Positions 53,579 through 62,577 of a DNA stretch of 64,000 nucleotides are shown piece by piece. The notes under the pieces were generated by a model that searched no databases, was not told the origin of the DNA, and worked only from the letters and a program-made list of their open reading frames with translations. The DNA comes from Flavobacterium sp. (GTDB taxonomy: Bacteria > Bacteroidota > Bacteroidia > Flavobacteriales > Flavobacteriaceae): contig VEQT01000002.1 of NCBI GenBank assembly GCA_018883065.1, forward strand, positions 31,423 through 95,422, given 5' to 3'. The position numbers were made by a program, and so were the translations under genes. Numbering within the stretch: position 1 is the first letter of the stretch; each line of letters starts with the position of its first letter.

Positions 53579-56500
53579 ATGATGAAACAAATTCTTTTAT
53601 GTTTTTTCCTGATGACTATTTCATTGGGATATGCACAGCCTGCTGCATCGCCATCAGATCCGCCTAGTAGAAATGCTTGGGATGTGAAATCGGTATACAG
53701 CGATTCGTATACCAACGAAGCGGGTGTTGCTTTTTTAAATTTTGGTGGAAGCACCATCAATGCTGATTATACTCCCCCAGGAGGAACACCAGCCAAATAC
53801 TACACCGGACACAGTTATTCTGGAATGCAAGTAAACGCTGCAGGAAGTTTAAATGTGTTTCAAATGACCCATTTACACTTTGATGTCTACTCTCCAAACT
53901 TCAGTTCGATGGCTATTAAATTGGAATCATCAACTGGAGCAGCAAGAGAGCTAGCTGTAACCGGAGCTGTTGTTCCATCTGCATCTACTAGAGACCAATG
54001 GATTAGTGTTGATTTAGCGTTGAGTACCTATGACACCGGTAATATTTTAACTAGCTTAAAATATATTGTGCCTGTAACTTTTGGTCAAAATGCTACTTTG
54101 TACATTGATAATGTGTACTTTTACAGGCCGGCCACTACTCAGCCACCTACATTAGGAAGTTTTACAGTGCCTTCACAATTAATAGGCGCGGCGCCAATAA
54201 CCTTAACTGCACCCACATCAAACAGTGCTGGTGCATTTACGTTTACCAGTAGCAATACTGCTGTGGCAACCATTAGTGGTACTACATTAACCATTGTTGG
54301 TCCTGGTTCATCAAACATTACTGCTACTCAAGCTGCTGATGGGCCTTATGGCACTGGGTCGGCAATTGCTGTTTTTAACGTTACACCCAATGCAGCTCCG
54401 GTTCCTCCCGCTCGAAATACCTGGGATGTAATTTCCTTGTACAGCGGAGCCTACACGAATCTAGCCAATACAAATTTTAACCCGAACTGGGGGCAATCAG
54501 GATTTGGCGCATTTTCGGCTACTACTTTTGAAGGCGATGCGGTATTGCAGTACCCGAACTTGAATTACCAAGGTACTGAAACAGCTGCTGATGTTAATGC
54601 TATTGCAATGACCAAAATGCACATTGATATTTACTCGCCAACCTTAACGTCAATTCGTTTGTCGTTAATTAAAACAACTGGAGGCGCTGTCGAAAAATCA
54701 ATCACTTTGCCTTTAACTGCAGGCGTTTGGAACAGTTTTGATATTGATTTGACTTCGGCTACGTTTACGGGCTTGGATTTTACCAAAATCCGTCAATTAA
54801 AATACGACCAACCATCAGCTGCAGGACAAACCCTTGTGGTTGACAACATTTATTTCTGGAGAAATGCCACTACGCTTCCGCCAACTTTAGGTGCATTTAC
54901 CGTTGCGCCACAGTTAATCGGAGCTGCGCCATTTACATTAACAGCACCAACATCAAATAGTAATGGTGCCTTTACTTTTAGTAGTAATAACACAGCTGTA
55001 GCCACAGTTAGTGGAACCACAGTTACTGTAGTTGGAGCAGGTTCGGCTGTAATTACAGCAACACAAGCTGCCGATAGCGGATACGGAGTAGGAATTGCCA
55101 CTGCTACACTTGATGTAACGCCTACTGCGGCACCAACTCCGCCAGCAAGAAACACGTGGGATGTGATTTCTTTATACAGCGGATCGTATACCAATTTATC
55201 GGGAACCAACTTTAACCCAAACTGGGGACAGTCTGGATTTGGTGCATTTTCAACCGCTTCTTACGAAGGGAATGAGGTATTGCGTTATCCAAACTTAAAC
55301 TACCAAGGAACCGAAACGGCTGCCGATGTAAATGTTTTAGCATTAAACAAATTACATATTGATTTGTTTTCTCCAACCTTAACATCAATCCGTTTGTCTT
55401 TAATTAAAGTAACCGGTGGCGCTGTTGAAAAACCAATTACTTTGCCCTTAACCGCAGGGGTTTGGAATAGTTTTGATATTGATTTAACTGCTTCTACATT
55501 TACAGGTTTGGATTTCACCAAAATCCGTCAGTTAAAATATGACGCACCTTCTGCTGCAGGCCAGACATTATCAGTAGACAACATTTACTTTTGGAGAGAT
55601 GCTACTACACAACCGCCAACATTAGGGTCATTTACAGTAGCAGCTCAGTTAATTGGTGCTGCCCCATTTGAATTAACCGCACCAACCTCAAATAGTGCAG
55701 GTGCTTTCACCTTTACAAGTAGTAACACAGCAGTGGCTACAGTAAGTGGAACTACAGTTACCGTAGTTGGCGCTGGATCAACAACTATTACCGCTACACA
55801 AGCGGCTGATGGAAGTTACGGAACAGGTGTGGCAACAGCTACACTAAATGTTACTCCACCTGCTGCACCTACGCCTCCTACAAGAAATGCCTGGGATGTA
55901 ATTTCGCTATATAGTGGAGCATATACACCTTCTTCTAGCCCTAACTGGGGTGCCGCAGGAAGCGATGTTTCATTGTCGGGAGATACGGCTAGATTTTTTA
56001 ACGGCTTTACCTTGTCACGTTTGGCATTTGCCGCAACCAACGTTTCTGAAATGACTCACCTACACATTGATGTGTTTTCACTGAATCAAAATCCATTGTG
56101 GTTTGAATTAAATGGAAACCGACGTGTAACAAGTACGCCAGTAAACGGTTGGGTAAGCGTAGACATTGCGCTTTCAGAATTTGTAGGGTTAAATCTGACA
56201 AACGTGAGCTTTTTTGATTTAAACAACCCAACAGGTGCATCATTGCCAGTAAAACAAGTGTATTTAGATAACATTTACTTCTATAGAACAGCTACTTTGC
56301 AACCGCCTACAATCGGGGCATTAACTGTACCTAGTGGAGTTACTATGGGTGATGCCCCATTTGTGTTGACAAATCCAACAACAAATAGCTCTGGAACTTT
56401 CTCCTATACAAGTAGCAATACGGCTGTAGCTACAATTAGTGGCAACACCGTTACTATTGTTGGAGGAGGTTCAACAATAATTACTGCTACAGTTGCTACT

Positions 56501-58699
56501 GATGGCGTCTATGGACCAAGAAGCACAACGGCTACATTAAATGTTGCGTTTGCTATACCTGGTGCTTCTCCAATTCCTCCAGCAAGAGAGGCGGCAAGAG
56601 TAATGTCAGTATATACTGGAACACCTGCCCAGGTGTATGCCAATAGTCCTGCTTATAACTTAGTGCGTTCTAACTGGACAGCAGGTACAACGGCCAACTT
56701 CAATTTTGCCAATGGTACCAATACCTGTATTCAAGTAAATAACCTTGGCTTTATTGGTTTGGTAGATCAAACCGAGCGACGTTTAAATGTAACAGGCATG
56801 ACGCATTTGCATTTAGATGTGTATTGTAATGCACCATTGTCTAATTTATTTGTATTCCTTTTGGCACCTGGTGATAGAAATTATAATACAGGTCCATTAG
56901 TAGCCGGTTGGAATTCATTAAGCATTCCGTTGACTTCTTATCCAGGAGCATTGAATGATATTTACGGATTCAAGATTGAGCAAAACGTAGCGCCAAACAC
57001 GACACAGATTTACTTAGATAACATCTATTTTAGTAATGATATCTTCACATATTACCAAGACAATGACGGAGATGGATTTGGAAATGCAGCAGCTACAATT
57101 TCTGCAGTTACACCTCCTACAGGATATGTAACCAACAGTACTGACTGCGATGACAACGATAATTTAGTTTGGCAAAGTGGTTCTTTCTATGTTGATTTTG
57201 ACAACGATGGCTATCATTTAGATCTTTCGCCAGAATCGTCTGTAACAACCTTGTGTTATGGAGCTGATTTGGCTCCATACTACATCGCGTCTACACTTGG
57301 TGCTGACTGCGATGATACCAATGGATTAGTTTGGAGATCGGGTGCTTTTTATGTTGATGCTGATGCCGATGGATATTCACCAAACGCTTCTTCAGAAACA
57401 GTATGCTATGGCGCATCATCGCCTTCTGGTTATTCAGTTGCTAGCTTAGGCTTAGATTGTGATGATGCAATTGCGGCAGTTAATCCAGGTCATGTTGAAG
57501 TATTATACAACGGAGTTGACGACAACTGTGACGGCCAACTAGACGAAGGCTTCCAATTGACTACTGCTTTACAGTCTGTGTCTTGTGGAGCTACTTTGCC
57601 TACTATGGGTTCATTGATTTATGCAAACATCAACAATACCGCTAGTGGATACCGCTTTAAAGTGGTAAACAATACGACTGGTGCTACGCAGATAATCAAC
57701 AGAAGTTTCCACTGGTTTGCCTTGAATATGCTTGCTGATTACCAGTATGCTACTACCTATACTATTTCTGTTGAATTACAGAGAGCGGGTATTTGGTTGG
57801 GTTACTACGGATCTGCTTGTGATGTTTCTTCACCAGCTATCTTATCACCAACAGGAGCGTTACAAGTTAACCCTTCACAGTGTGGTGCTACCTTGGCTAG
57901 TATTGGTTCGGTAATCGCTACTACACCAGTTAGTGGAGCTACCGGGTATCGTTTTAGAGTAACTGACATCACGCCAGGAGCTACAGGTGATAATTTAGTT
58001 CAAGTGAAAGATCGTTCATACCACTGGTTTACTTTGCCAATGTTAAGCCGTTTCAACTATGGTTCTACCTATATGGTTGAAGTAGCGGTAAAAACAACAG
58101 CAGGTTATTCAGGATATGGTTCAGCTTGTATGGTATACTCACCTGCAGTTCCAACTTTGGTTGACTGTGGTGGAGTTATCGCAACAGATTACAGCTTAGT
58201 TAGAACCTCACCATTGAATTCGATTACACAGTATCGTTTCCAAGTGACTAAAGTGTCTGACCAATCGTCGGTTACTTTTGATACCAACAAACATTGGTTC
58301 TCATTCCGTGTAAATGTTCCAGGATTTACTTCAGGGGCACAATATGCGGTAAGAGTTGCCGTAATGACAGCAGGAACATGGTCTCCATTTGGAGATGCTT
58401 GTGAAATTACAGCGCCAACCGCTTCAACCAGAGTGAATGAAGTTGCAGCCAATGAGTTTACAGTTGAGGCTTATCCAAACCCGTATTCAACTGAATTCAA
58501 ATTGAATGTAGCTACTTCAACAGAAGGAGCAGTAGATGTAAGAGTGTATGATATGCTAGGAAAATTAATTGAGACACGCTCAATTAACACGATCGACTAC
58601 ATCTCAGAAGACCTTGGATCTGCTTATCCAGCTGGTGTATACAATGTAATTGTAACACAAGGAGAAAACGCGAAAACACTTCGAATGATTAAACGATAA
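53579..58699 (+). CDS. very large modular T9SS surface protein
   Basis: The 1706-residue protein has a signal peptide (ends LGYAQP). Five modules of about 150 residues (starting near 30, 275, 520, 765 and 1000) share (A/T)RNxWDVISLYSG at the start and IDVYSPTLTSIRLSLI inside, a jelly-roll-like pattern seen in carbohydrate-binding modules. Four Ig-like (Big_2-type) domains separate them (FTFTSSNTAVATISG). Ca-binding MopE-type repeats follow (DNDGDGFGN, DCDDTN, VDDNCDGQLDEGF, about 1155-1320). Three repeats with SYHWF-type motifs come next (about 1333-1610), then a T9SS domain (AYPNPYSTEFKL, AYPAGVYNVIVTQGEN). Modules 2 and 3 are almost identical in protein but differ at many synonymous sites. 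Probable adhesin or polysaccharide-binding protein. Confidence 0.85.
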   Translation: MMKQILLCFFLMTISLGYAQPAASPSDPPSRNAWDVKSVYSDSYTNEAGVAFLNFGGSTINADYTPPGGTPAKYYTGHSYSGMQVNAAGSLNVFQMTHLHFDVYSPNFSSMAIKLESSTGAARELAVTGAVVPSASTRDQWISVDLALSTYDTGNILTSLKYIVPVTFGQNATLYIDNVYFYRPATTQPPTLGSFTVPSQLIGAAPITLTAPTSNSAGAFTFTSSNTAVATISGTTLTIVGPGSSNITATQAADGPYGTGSAIAVFNVTPNAAPVPPARNTWDVISLYSGAYTNLANTNFNPNWGQSGFGAFSATTFEGDAVLQYPNLNYQGTETAADVNAIAMTKMHIDIYSPTLTSIRLSLIKTTGGAVEKSITLPLTAGVWNSFDIDLTSATFTGLDFTKIRQLKYDQPSAAGQTLVVDNIYFWRNATTLPPTLGAFTVAPQLIGAAPFTLTAPTSNSNGAFTFSSNNTAVATVSGTTVTVVGAGSAVITATQAADSGYGVGIATATLDVTPTAAPTPPARNTWDVISLYSGSYTNLSGTNFNPNWGQSGFGAFSTASYEGNEVLRYPNLNYQGTETAADVNVLALNKLHIDLFSPTLTSIRLSLIKVTGGAVEKPITLPLTAGVWNSFDIDLTASTFTGLDFTKIRQLKYDAPSAAGQTLSVDNIYFWRDATTQPPTLGSFTVAAQLIGAAPFELTAPTSNSAGAFTFTSSNTAVATVSGTTVTVVGAGSTTITATQAADGSYGTGVATATLNVTPPAAPTPPTRNAWDVISLYSGAYTPSSSPNWGAAGSDVSLSGDTARFFNGFTLSRLAFAATNVSEMTHLHIDVFSLNQNPLWFELNGNRRVTSTPVNGWVSVDIALSEFVGLNLTNVSFFDLNNPTGASLPVKQVYLDNIYFYRTATLQPPTIGALTVPSGVTMGDAPFVLTNPTTNSSGTFSYTSSNTAVATISGNTVTIVGGGSTIITATVATDGVYGPRSTTATLNVAFAIPGASPIPPAREAARVMSVYTGTPAQVYANSPAYNLVRSNWTAGTTANFNFANGTNTCIQVNNLGFIGLVDQTERRLNVTGMTHLHLDVYCNAPLSNLFVFLLAPGDRNYNTGPLVAGWNSLSIPLTSYPGALNDIYGFKIEQNVAPNTTQIYLDNIYFSNDIFTYYQDNDGDGFGNAAATISAVTPPTGYVTNSTDCDDNDNLVWQSGSFYVDFDNDGYHLDLSPESSVTTLCYGADLAPYYIASTLGADCDDTNGLVWRSGAFYVDADADGYSPNASSETVCYGASSPSGYSVASLGLDCDDAIAAVNPGHVEVLYNGVDDNCDGQLDEGFQLTTALQSVSCGATLPTMGSLIYANINNTASGYRFKVVNNTTGATQIINRSFHWFALNMLADYQYATTYTISVELQRAGIWLGYYGSACDVSSPAILSPTGALQVNPSQCGATLASIGSVIATTPVSGATGYRFRVTDITPGATGDNLVQVKDRSYHWFTLPMLSRFNYGSTYMVEVAVKTTAGYSGYGSACMVYSPAVPTLVDCGGVIATDYSLVRTSPLNSITQYRFQVTKVSDQSSVTFDTNKHWFSFRVNVPGFTSGAQYAVRVAVMTAGTWSPFGDACEITAPTASTRVNEVAANEFTVEAYPNPYSTEFKLNVATSTEGAVDVRVYDMLGKLIETRSINTIDYISEDLGSAYPAGVYNVIVTQGENAKTLRMIKR

Positions 58700-58721
58700 A
58701 TTTCGAGTTAACACAATAAGT

Positions 58722-58753
58722 CAAAAGCCCTTTCGGAAACGAAGGGGCTTTTT
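58722..58753 (+). terminator. rho-independent terminator
   Basis: AAAAGCCCTTTCG and CGAAGGGGCTTTTT pair (one G-T wobble) around GAAA, 22 bases after the stop of the 1706-residue protein gene. Confidence 0.9.
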
Positions 58754-58824
58754 GATTTAAGATTGCTTCGCCAGTTCGAGCAAAGCTCTCGAGTGTTGAT
58801 TTAAGATTGTTGATTTAAGATTTA
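58752..58824. repeat. TTGATTTAAGATT short repeats
   Basis: Three copies of TTGATTTAAGATT (58752, 58797 and 58811) and a GAGCAAAGCTC-type inverted repeat lie between the terminator and the next promoter. No coding potential is seen. Confidence 0.6.
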
Positions 58825-58931
58825 TCAAGTATACTAAGCACGTCTTTGCAAGGAGGAGCTATGAAGCAAGATTTTTGCCGCAGATTCACGGATGGGATTG
58901 ACGATTTTTGAATTTTTCTTTTCAGAGCTGT

Positions 58932-58962
58932 TTTGTTCATTGCAAGTAAAGAGATATATTTG
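58932..58962 (+). promoter_or_regulatory. promoter of the GAF/HisKA gene
   Basis: TTTG at 58932-58935, a 19-base spacer and TATATTTG at 58955-58962 match the Bacteroidota promoter consensus closely. The start is expected near 58968, 30 bases before the ATG. Confidence 0.7.
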
Positions 58963-58997
58963 AGTAGTATTCAATTGTAATTATTTAATACCATTTA

Positions 58998-60248
58998 ATG
59001 ACTATGAAAAAATTAAGTCTATTATGTATTGAACTTGGATCTGTCTCAACTAAACCAAACCTAGCAGAACTCGAAAAAATGGGGTATCGCATCACCCAAC
59101 TGAATACAATTGAATCGTTGTTCCAAGTAAATGGTAATGCGGATGTTTTGTTGGTGTCCATCTCAAAAGTTCATCAGGATTCACTGGAGCTGGCTCAACT
59201 CACTAAATTGGAGCAATTCCCCGTACTTTATTTATTGGATCAGGATGTAACTCCCGAGATAGTTGACCTCACCATGGGAATAAATAGCATTGGCTATTTA
59301 AGTCATCAGTCAAGCCCTACGGTATTGCATGCGGCTATCCAAAATGGATTAGCACAATTTGATTGGCAAAAGAAAAGAGTAGAAAGAACCAATAAGCTCG
59401 AGGCTATAAATAGTATTTATGAGTTATTACTACAAATTTCAACTTTGTACTTAGGGAAGTCTGAAACAGATGACGAAATTAAAATCAACGAATCCCTGAA
59501 GTTAATGGGAAGATATGTGCAGGCAGACCGAGCGTATATTTTTGACTATGATTGGCACAATCAAACCACAAGCAATACGTATGAATGGTGTAATGATGGG
59601 ATTAGTTCAGAAATTAACAATCTGCAAGAAGTCCCTTGTGAATATATACATGATTGGGTAAATACTCACAAATCGGGTAAGGCCTTTGTTTGCGATAATG
59701 TGCAAATATTAGACGACGAGGATGAGTTAAAAAAAATATTGGCGCCACAAAACATCAAAAGTATAATTACCGTGCCCATTTTTAATAATTCCGATTGCAT
59801 TGGATTTGTTGGTTTTGATTATGTAAATCTTTATAGTAACATCACTCAAAAAGAGTATGATGTATTGTCTATTTACACTCAAATTTTAAATAGTTTAGAC
59901 ACTAGAAAACGATACGAAAAAGAGCTTTTACTTCTCAATGAAGCGCTGGAGTTAAAAGTAATCGACAAAACAAAAGAGATACTACAGAAAGACGAAATTC
60001 ACACGCTTGAGCTTAAACAGCACGTAGCTGATTTAGAAGATATTCTTTTTTCAATTTCTCATCGGTTAAGACAGCCAATTGTCAACATCTTAGGCCTTTC
60101 TCAGTTAATTGAGGGCGAGACAAATACAGAAGAGGAACTACACGAAATAGTGCGCTATATAAATCAAAACACAAAGTTACTTGACGATTTTTCACGTGAA
60201 ATCACTTTACTCACACAAGAGAGAAAAAATAGAAACAGACCATTGTAA
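58998..60248 (+). CDS. GAF protein with a HisKA phosphoacceptor domain but no ATPase domain
   Basis: The 416-residue protein has a receiver-like N-terminus (about 5-115) in which the usual phosphoacceptor Asp context is not evident. A GAF domain covers about 140-300 (MGRYVQADRAYIFDYDWH, SIITVPIFNNSDCIGFVGFDYV). A coiled coil (about 305-345) leads to a dimerisation/phosphotransfer helix with ISHRLRQPIVNILGLSQ, His 355. After the second helix (about 400) the protein ends; the N, G1 and G2 ATP-binding boxes of a kinase are missing. It may be a phosphorelay intermediate or a regulator of another kinase. The upstream ATG at 58998 and one at 59004 are both possible starts. Confidence 0.75.
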   Translation: MTMKKLSLLCIELGSVSTKPNLAELEKMGYRITQLNTIESLFQVNGNADVLLVSISKVHQDSLELAQLTKLEQFPVLYLLDQDVTPEIVDLTMGINSIGYLSHQSSPTVLHAAIQNGLAQFDWQKKRVERTNKLEAINSIYELLLQISTLYLGKSETDDEIKINESLKLMGRYVQADRAYIFDYDWHNQTTSNTYEWCNDGISSEINNLQEVPCEYIHDWVNTHKSGKAFVCDNVQILDDEDELKKILAPQNIKSIITVPIFNNSDCIGFVGFDYVNLYSNITQKEYDVLSIYTQILNSLDTRKRYEKELLLLNEALELKVIDKTKEILQKDEIHTLELKQHVADLEDILFSISHRLRQPIVNILGLSQLIEGETNTEEELHEIVRYINQNTKLLDDFSREITLLTQERKNRNRPL

Positions 60249-60343
60249 CGCATTTTTATTATGCTTTAAGCGCTGTTAAGCAATAAATACAACAGATAGT
60301 TTGATAGCATCAATTAAACTGTAAACTTTTTTAGTACGAGACA

Positions 60344-60404
60344 ACACGCTCTAATTTATAAAAAAAGCTCAAACAAATGTTTGAGCTTGATGTGCGGGTA
60401 ATAG
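60344..60404. repeat. 61-bp direct repeat, copy 1 (att-like)
   Basis: This copy runs from ACACGCTCTAATTTATAA through a hairpin (AAGCTCAAAC-AAAT-GTTTGAGCTT) to TGCGGGTAATAG. Copy 2 at 60427-60487 is the same length and differs only in the hairpin loop. On the leftward strand the hairpin is followed by seven T residues, so each copy can act as a leftward terminator. Confidence 0.8.
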
Positions 60405-60420
60405 TCCCGAAGTTTCGGGA
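60405..60420. repeat. 16-bp palindrome between the two long repeats
   Basis: TCCCGAA-GT-TTCGGGA lies exactly between TGCGGGTAATAG and GAACCTACACGC. Read leftward, the flanks look like the 3' end of a tRNA (GTAGGTTC, then CTATTACCCGCA) whose T-loop is replaced by this palindrome. Confidence 0.4.
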
Positions 60421-60426
60421 GAACCT

Positions 60427-60487
60427 ACACGCTCTAATTTATAAAAAAAGCTCAAACATTTGTTTGAGCTTGATGTGCGGGTAATAG
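60427..60487. repeat. 61-bp direct repeat, copy 2 (att-like)
   Basis: Copy 2 begins 83 bases after copy 1 and matches it except that the hairpin loop reads ATTT instead of AAAT, its reverse complement. It lies 185 bases before the integrase gene. Confidence 0.8.
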
Positions 60488-60505
60488 AAATCACACTTAT
60501 AATTA

Positions 60506-60634
60506 ACCAAAATTAATGAAAATTAATAATTCCTTATTTTAAAGGACTTAACAGAGTTTTTTGTGTTATTTTAACTTCTGTGAATTTACCAAAATTAACT
60601 TCAATTAATAAATTTCGGGGAATATACGGGGAAT
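60506..60634. repeat. direct repeats in the integrase promoter region
   Basis: ACCAAAATTAA-(4)-AATTAATAA occurs at 60506-60529 and 60588-60611, identical at 20 of 24 positions and 82 bases apart. CGGGGAAT occurs at 60616-60623 and 60627-60634, an 11-bp period, just before the TATATTTG box (60646-60653). They could be recombinase arm-type or excisionase sites. Confidence 0.55.
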
Positions 60635-60671
60635 GAAAAATATTTTATATTTGTAAGAAATCAAAAAAAAC

Positions 60672-61964
60672 ATGGCTACGGGCAAATTCAGAATTAAAAC
60701 CAGTAACGACTGGAACACTATTTTTTATAGATTTAAACATAGTAATTTATTCGATATTGAATGTTCTACAGGAATACAAATTCCAAATAAAAGATGGAGT
60801 GAATCGAAACAAGAAGTTTTAGCGACTATTGATGTCAATTATAAAGAAATCAATAACAAGCTAAAGGAACTTAATACTTATATCCGAAAAGAATTTGGCG
60901 ATGCAACTCTTAAATCCGAAACAATAAATACAAATTGGTTAAAAGAGAAAATAAATATTTTTTTTAACCGAGTAACTGATAATGAAGAAGTAAATGCAAG
61001 TATTTTTTTAACTAACTATATCGACTCTTTCATAGAGGAATCTAAAACCAAAAAATCACGAAACAACACACCCATTAAGCCAAGAACGATACAACACTAC
61101 AATACTACACTCAATAAAATTATAGCCTTTGAAAACCACACAAGAAGCAAAATCAAACTAACCGATGTTACCCTCTCATTTCACACAAAATTTGTTGAGT
61201 TTTTAGAGAAAGAACAAAAACTAAACCCTAATACGATTGGTGGTTATATTGACGATATTAAATTGTTTTGCAACAATGCAGACAAGAAAGGATATACAAT
61301 TTCTAAAGAATTCAAACTTTCCGAATTTTACTCACCAACCAATAAAACAAATGACATTTACCTCAAAGAAGATGAAATAAACGCCATATACAATAAAGAT
61401 TTCGAGCAAGACTATTTAGACAATGCTAGGGATTGGTTTATTATTGGTTTACGAACTGGATTTAGAATTTCCGACTTCCTAAAACTAACCAAAAAGAATA
61501 TTGTAGATGGTTTTATTGAAAAGCAGACAGTCAAAACAGACTTTCCGGTTATTATTCCAATTCACAATCAAGTAAAAGCAATTTTAGAAAAAAGAAATGG
61601 AAGTTTCCCTAGAAAAATAAGCGACCAAAAATTTAATGATTACATCAAAATTATTTGTGAGGAAGTTGGATTTAAAGAGATTGTTGAGGGCGCAAAAATT
61701 TCAGAAATTATAATTAAGAAAAACGGTAAAAAAGAAAAAATACATAGAAAACAAGTTGGCAAATTTCCAAAACACGAACTTGTAACTTCTCATATTTGCA
61801 GACGCTCATTTGCAACCAATTTATATGGTAAAATTGACACACTTACTATTATGAAAATTACTGGTCATAAAACCGAAGCGCAATTTTTAAGTTATATAAA
61901 AATTACACCTAAAGAGTACGCAGAAAAGTTAAAAGCTTATTGGAAAAATTCCGCAATTCTTTAA
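60672..61964 (+). CDS. tyrosine recombinase (integrase) with SAM-like domain
   Basis: The 430-residue enzyme has an arm-binding region, then a core-binding domain (about 110-220; RTIQHYNTTLNKIIAFE). The catalytic domain (about 235-430) has Arg about 260 in GLRTGFRISDFL, a His-x-x-Arg in HICRRSFATNLY (about 374-377), His 399 in GHKTEAQF, and Tyr 408 as nucleophile. All active-site residues are present, so it should be active. It is typical of Bacteroidota integrative elements that use tRNA or other short targets. TATATTTG at 60646-60653 is its -7 box. Nearby repeats and the unknown genes to the right suggest the integrase end of an island. Confidence 0.94.
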   Translation: MATGKFRIKTSNDWNTIFYRFKHSNLFDIECSTGIQIPNKRWSESKQEVLATIDVNYKEINNKLKELNTYIRKEFGDATLKSETINTNWLKEKINIFFNRVTDNEEVNASIFLTNYIDSFIEESKTKKSRNNTPIKPRTIQHYNTTLNKIIAFENHTRSKIKLTDVTLSFHTKFVEFLEKEQKLNPNTIGGYIDDIKLFCNNADKKGYTISKEFKLSEFYSPTNKTNDIYLKEDEINAIYNKDFEQDYLDNARDWFIIGLRTGFRISDFLKLTKKNIVDGFIEKQTVKTDFPVIIPIHNQVKAILEKRNGSFPRKISDQKFNDYIKIICEEVGFKEIVEGAKISEIIIKKNGKKEKIHRKQVGKFPKHELVTSHICRRSFATNLYGKIDTLTIMKITGHKTEAQFLSYIKITPKEYAEKLKAYWKNSAIL

Positions 61965-62012
61965 CATTTCCTCTTTGAGTATGTTATGATTTTTCGGCTA
62001 TTATAGACTTTG

Positions 62013-62519
62013 TTATTTTGTTTCGTTTTTCTTAATTCCTAAATCCCAAGTGTATTCAAAACCTAATATTTTTCCTTGCGCTCTCAAGTCGTCTAAAGTA
62101 CCCGAATTGGAGTCAGGTTTAGCGGTAAATTGAATGTCTGCTGTTGAACCACTTGCAGAGATTTTGGTAAGCTCTAAAGCACTTAGTGTTTCTGTTCTTC
62201 CGCTAAAGTCAGCATGATGAAATATTCCATATAATGACGATTGTGTTGAACCGCTTTCATACAATTCAAAATATGGTTCTTGGTCTATTTCTGTCCCATC
62301 TATTCTAAAATAGTTTGCAAAATACATAATTGTACTATCGGTACTCCCCGATGCCCCAATAGCCACTGAATTTATCCCAGTCATACCTGATGGAACAATA
62401 CCCAACGTATATGCCTCGGTTCCAGTAATAACTCTATATTCCATAGGCGGACATAAATCATTCCATTTTTCTTTGTCTAACTTTGCTTTGAAGCCTTTAC
62501 TGAATTTGTTTTTTGCCAT
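62013..62519 (-). CDS. protein of unknown function, island cargo
   Basis: I do not recognise this 168-residue protein. It has no signal peptide or membrane segment. The first 20 residues are basic (KNKFSKGFKAKLDKEKW), followed by a Gly/Ser/Thr-rich beta-type body with several GSTxS words (ASGSTDSTIMYF, ESGSTQSSLYG, ASGSTADIQF). The pattern could be a structural or phage-like protein, but this is only an impression. It lies 58 bases downstream of the AlbA_2 ATPase gene in the same direction and converges on the integrase gene. Confidence 0.55.
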   Translation of the reverse strand: MAKNKFSKGFKAKLDKEKWNDLCPPMEYRVITGTEAYTLGIVPSGMTGINSVAIGASGSTDSTIMYFANYFRIDGTEIDQEPYFELYESGSTQSSLYGIFHHADFSGRTETLSALELTKISASGSTADIQFTAKPDSNSGTLDDLRAQGKILGFEYTWDLGIKKNETK

Positions 62520-62577
62520 AAGTTTTTATTCAACTATAAAGAATTAATAATTAAAAGTAAATAGTGTTTTGTAAAAT

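Noticed and set aside
60278-60286. A single CTGTTAAGC resembling half of the Pho-box-like repeat
   Set aside because: There is no second half-site at an 11-bp period.
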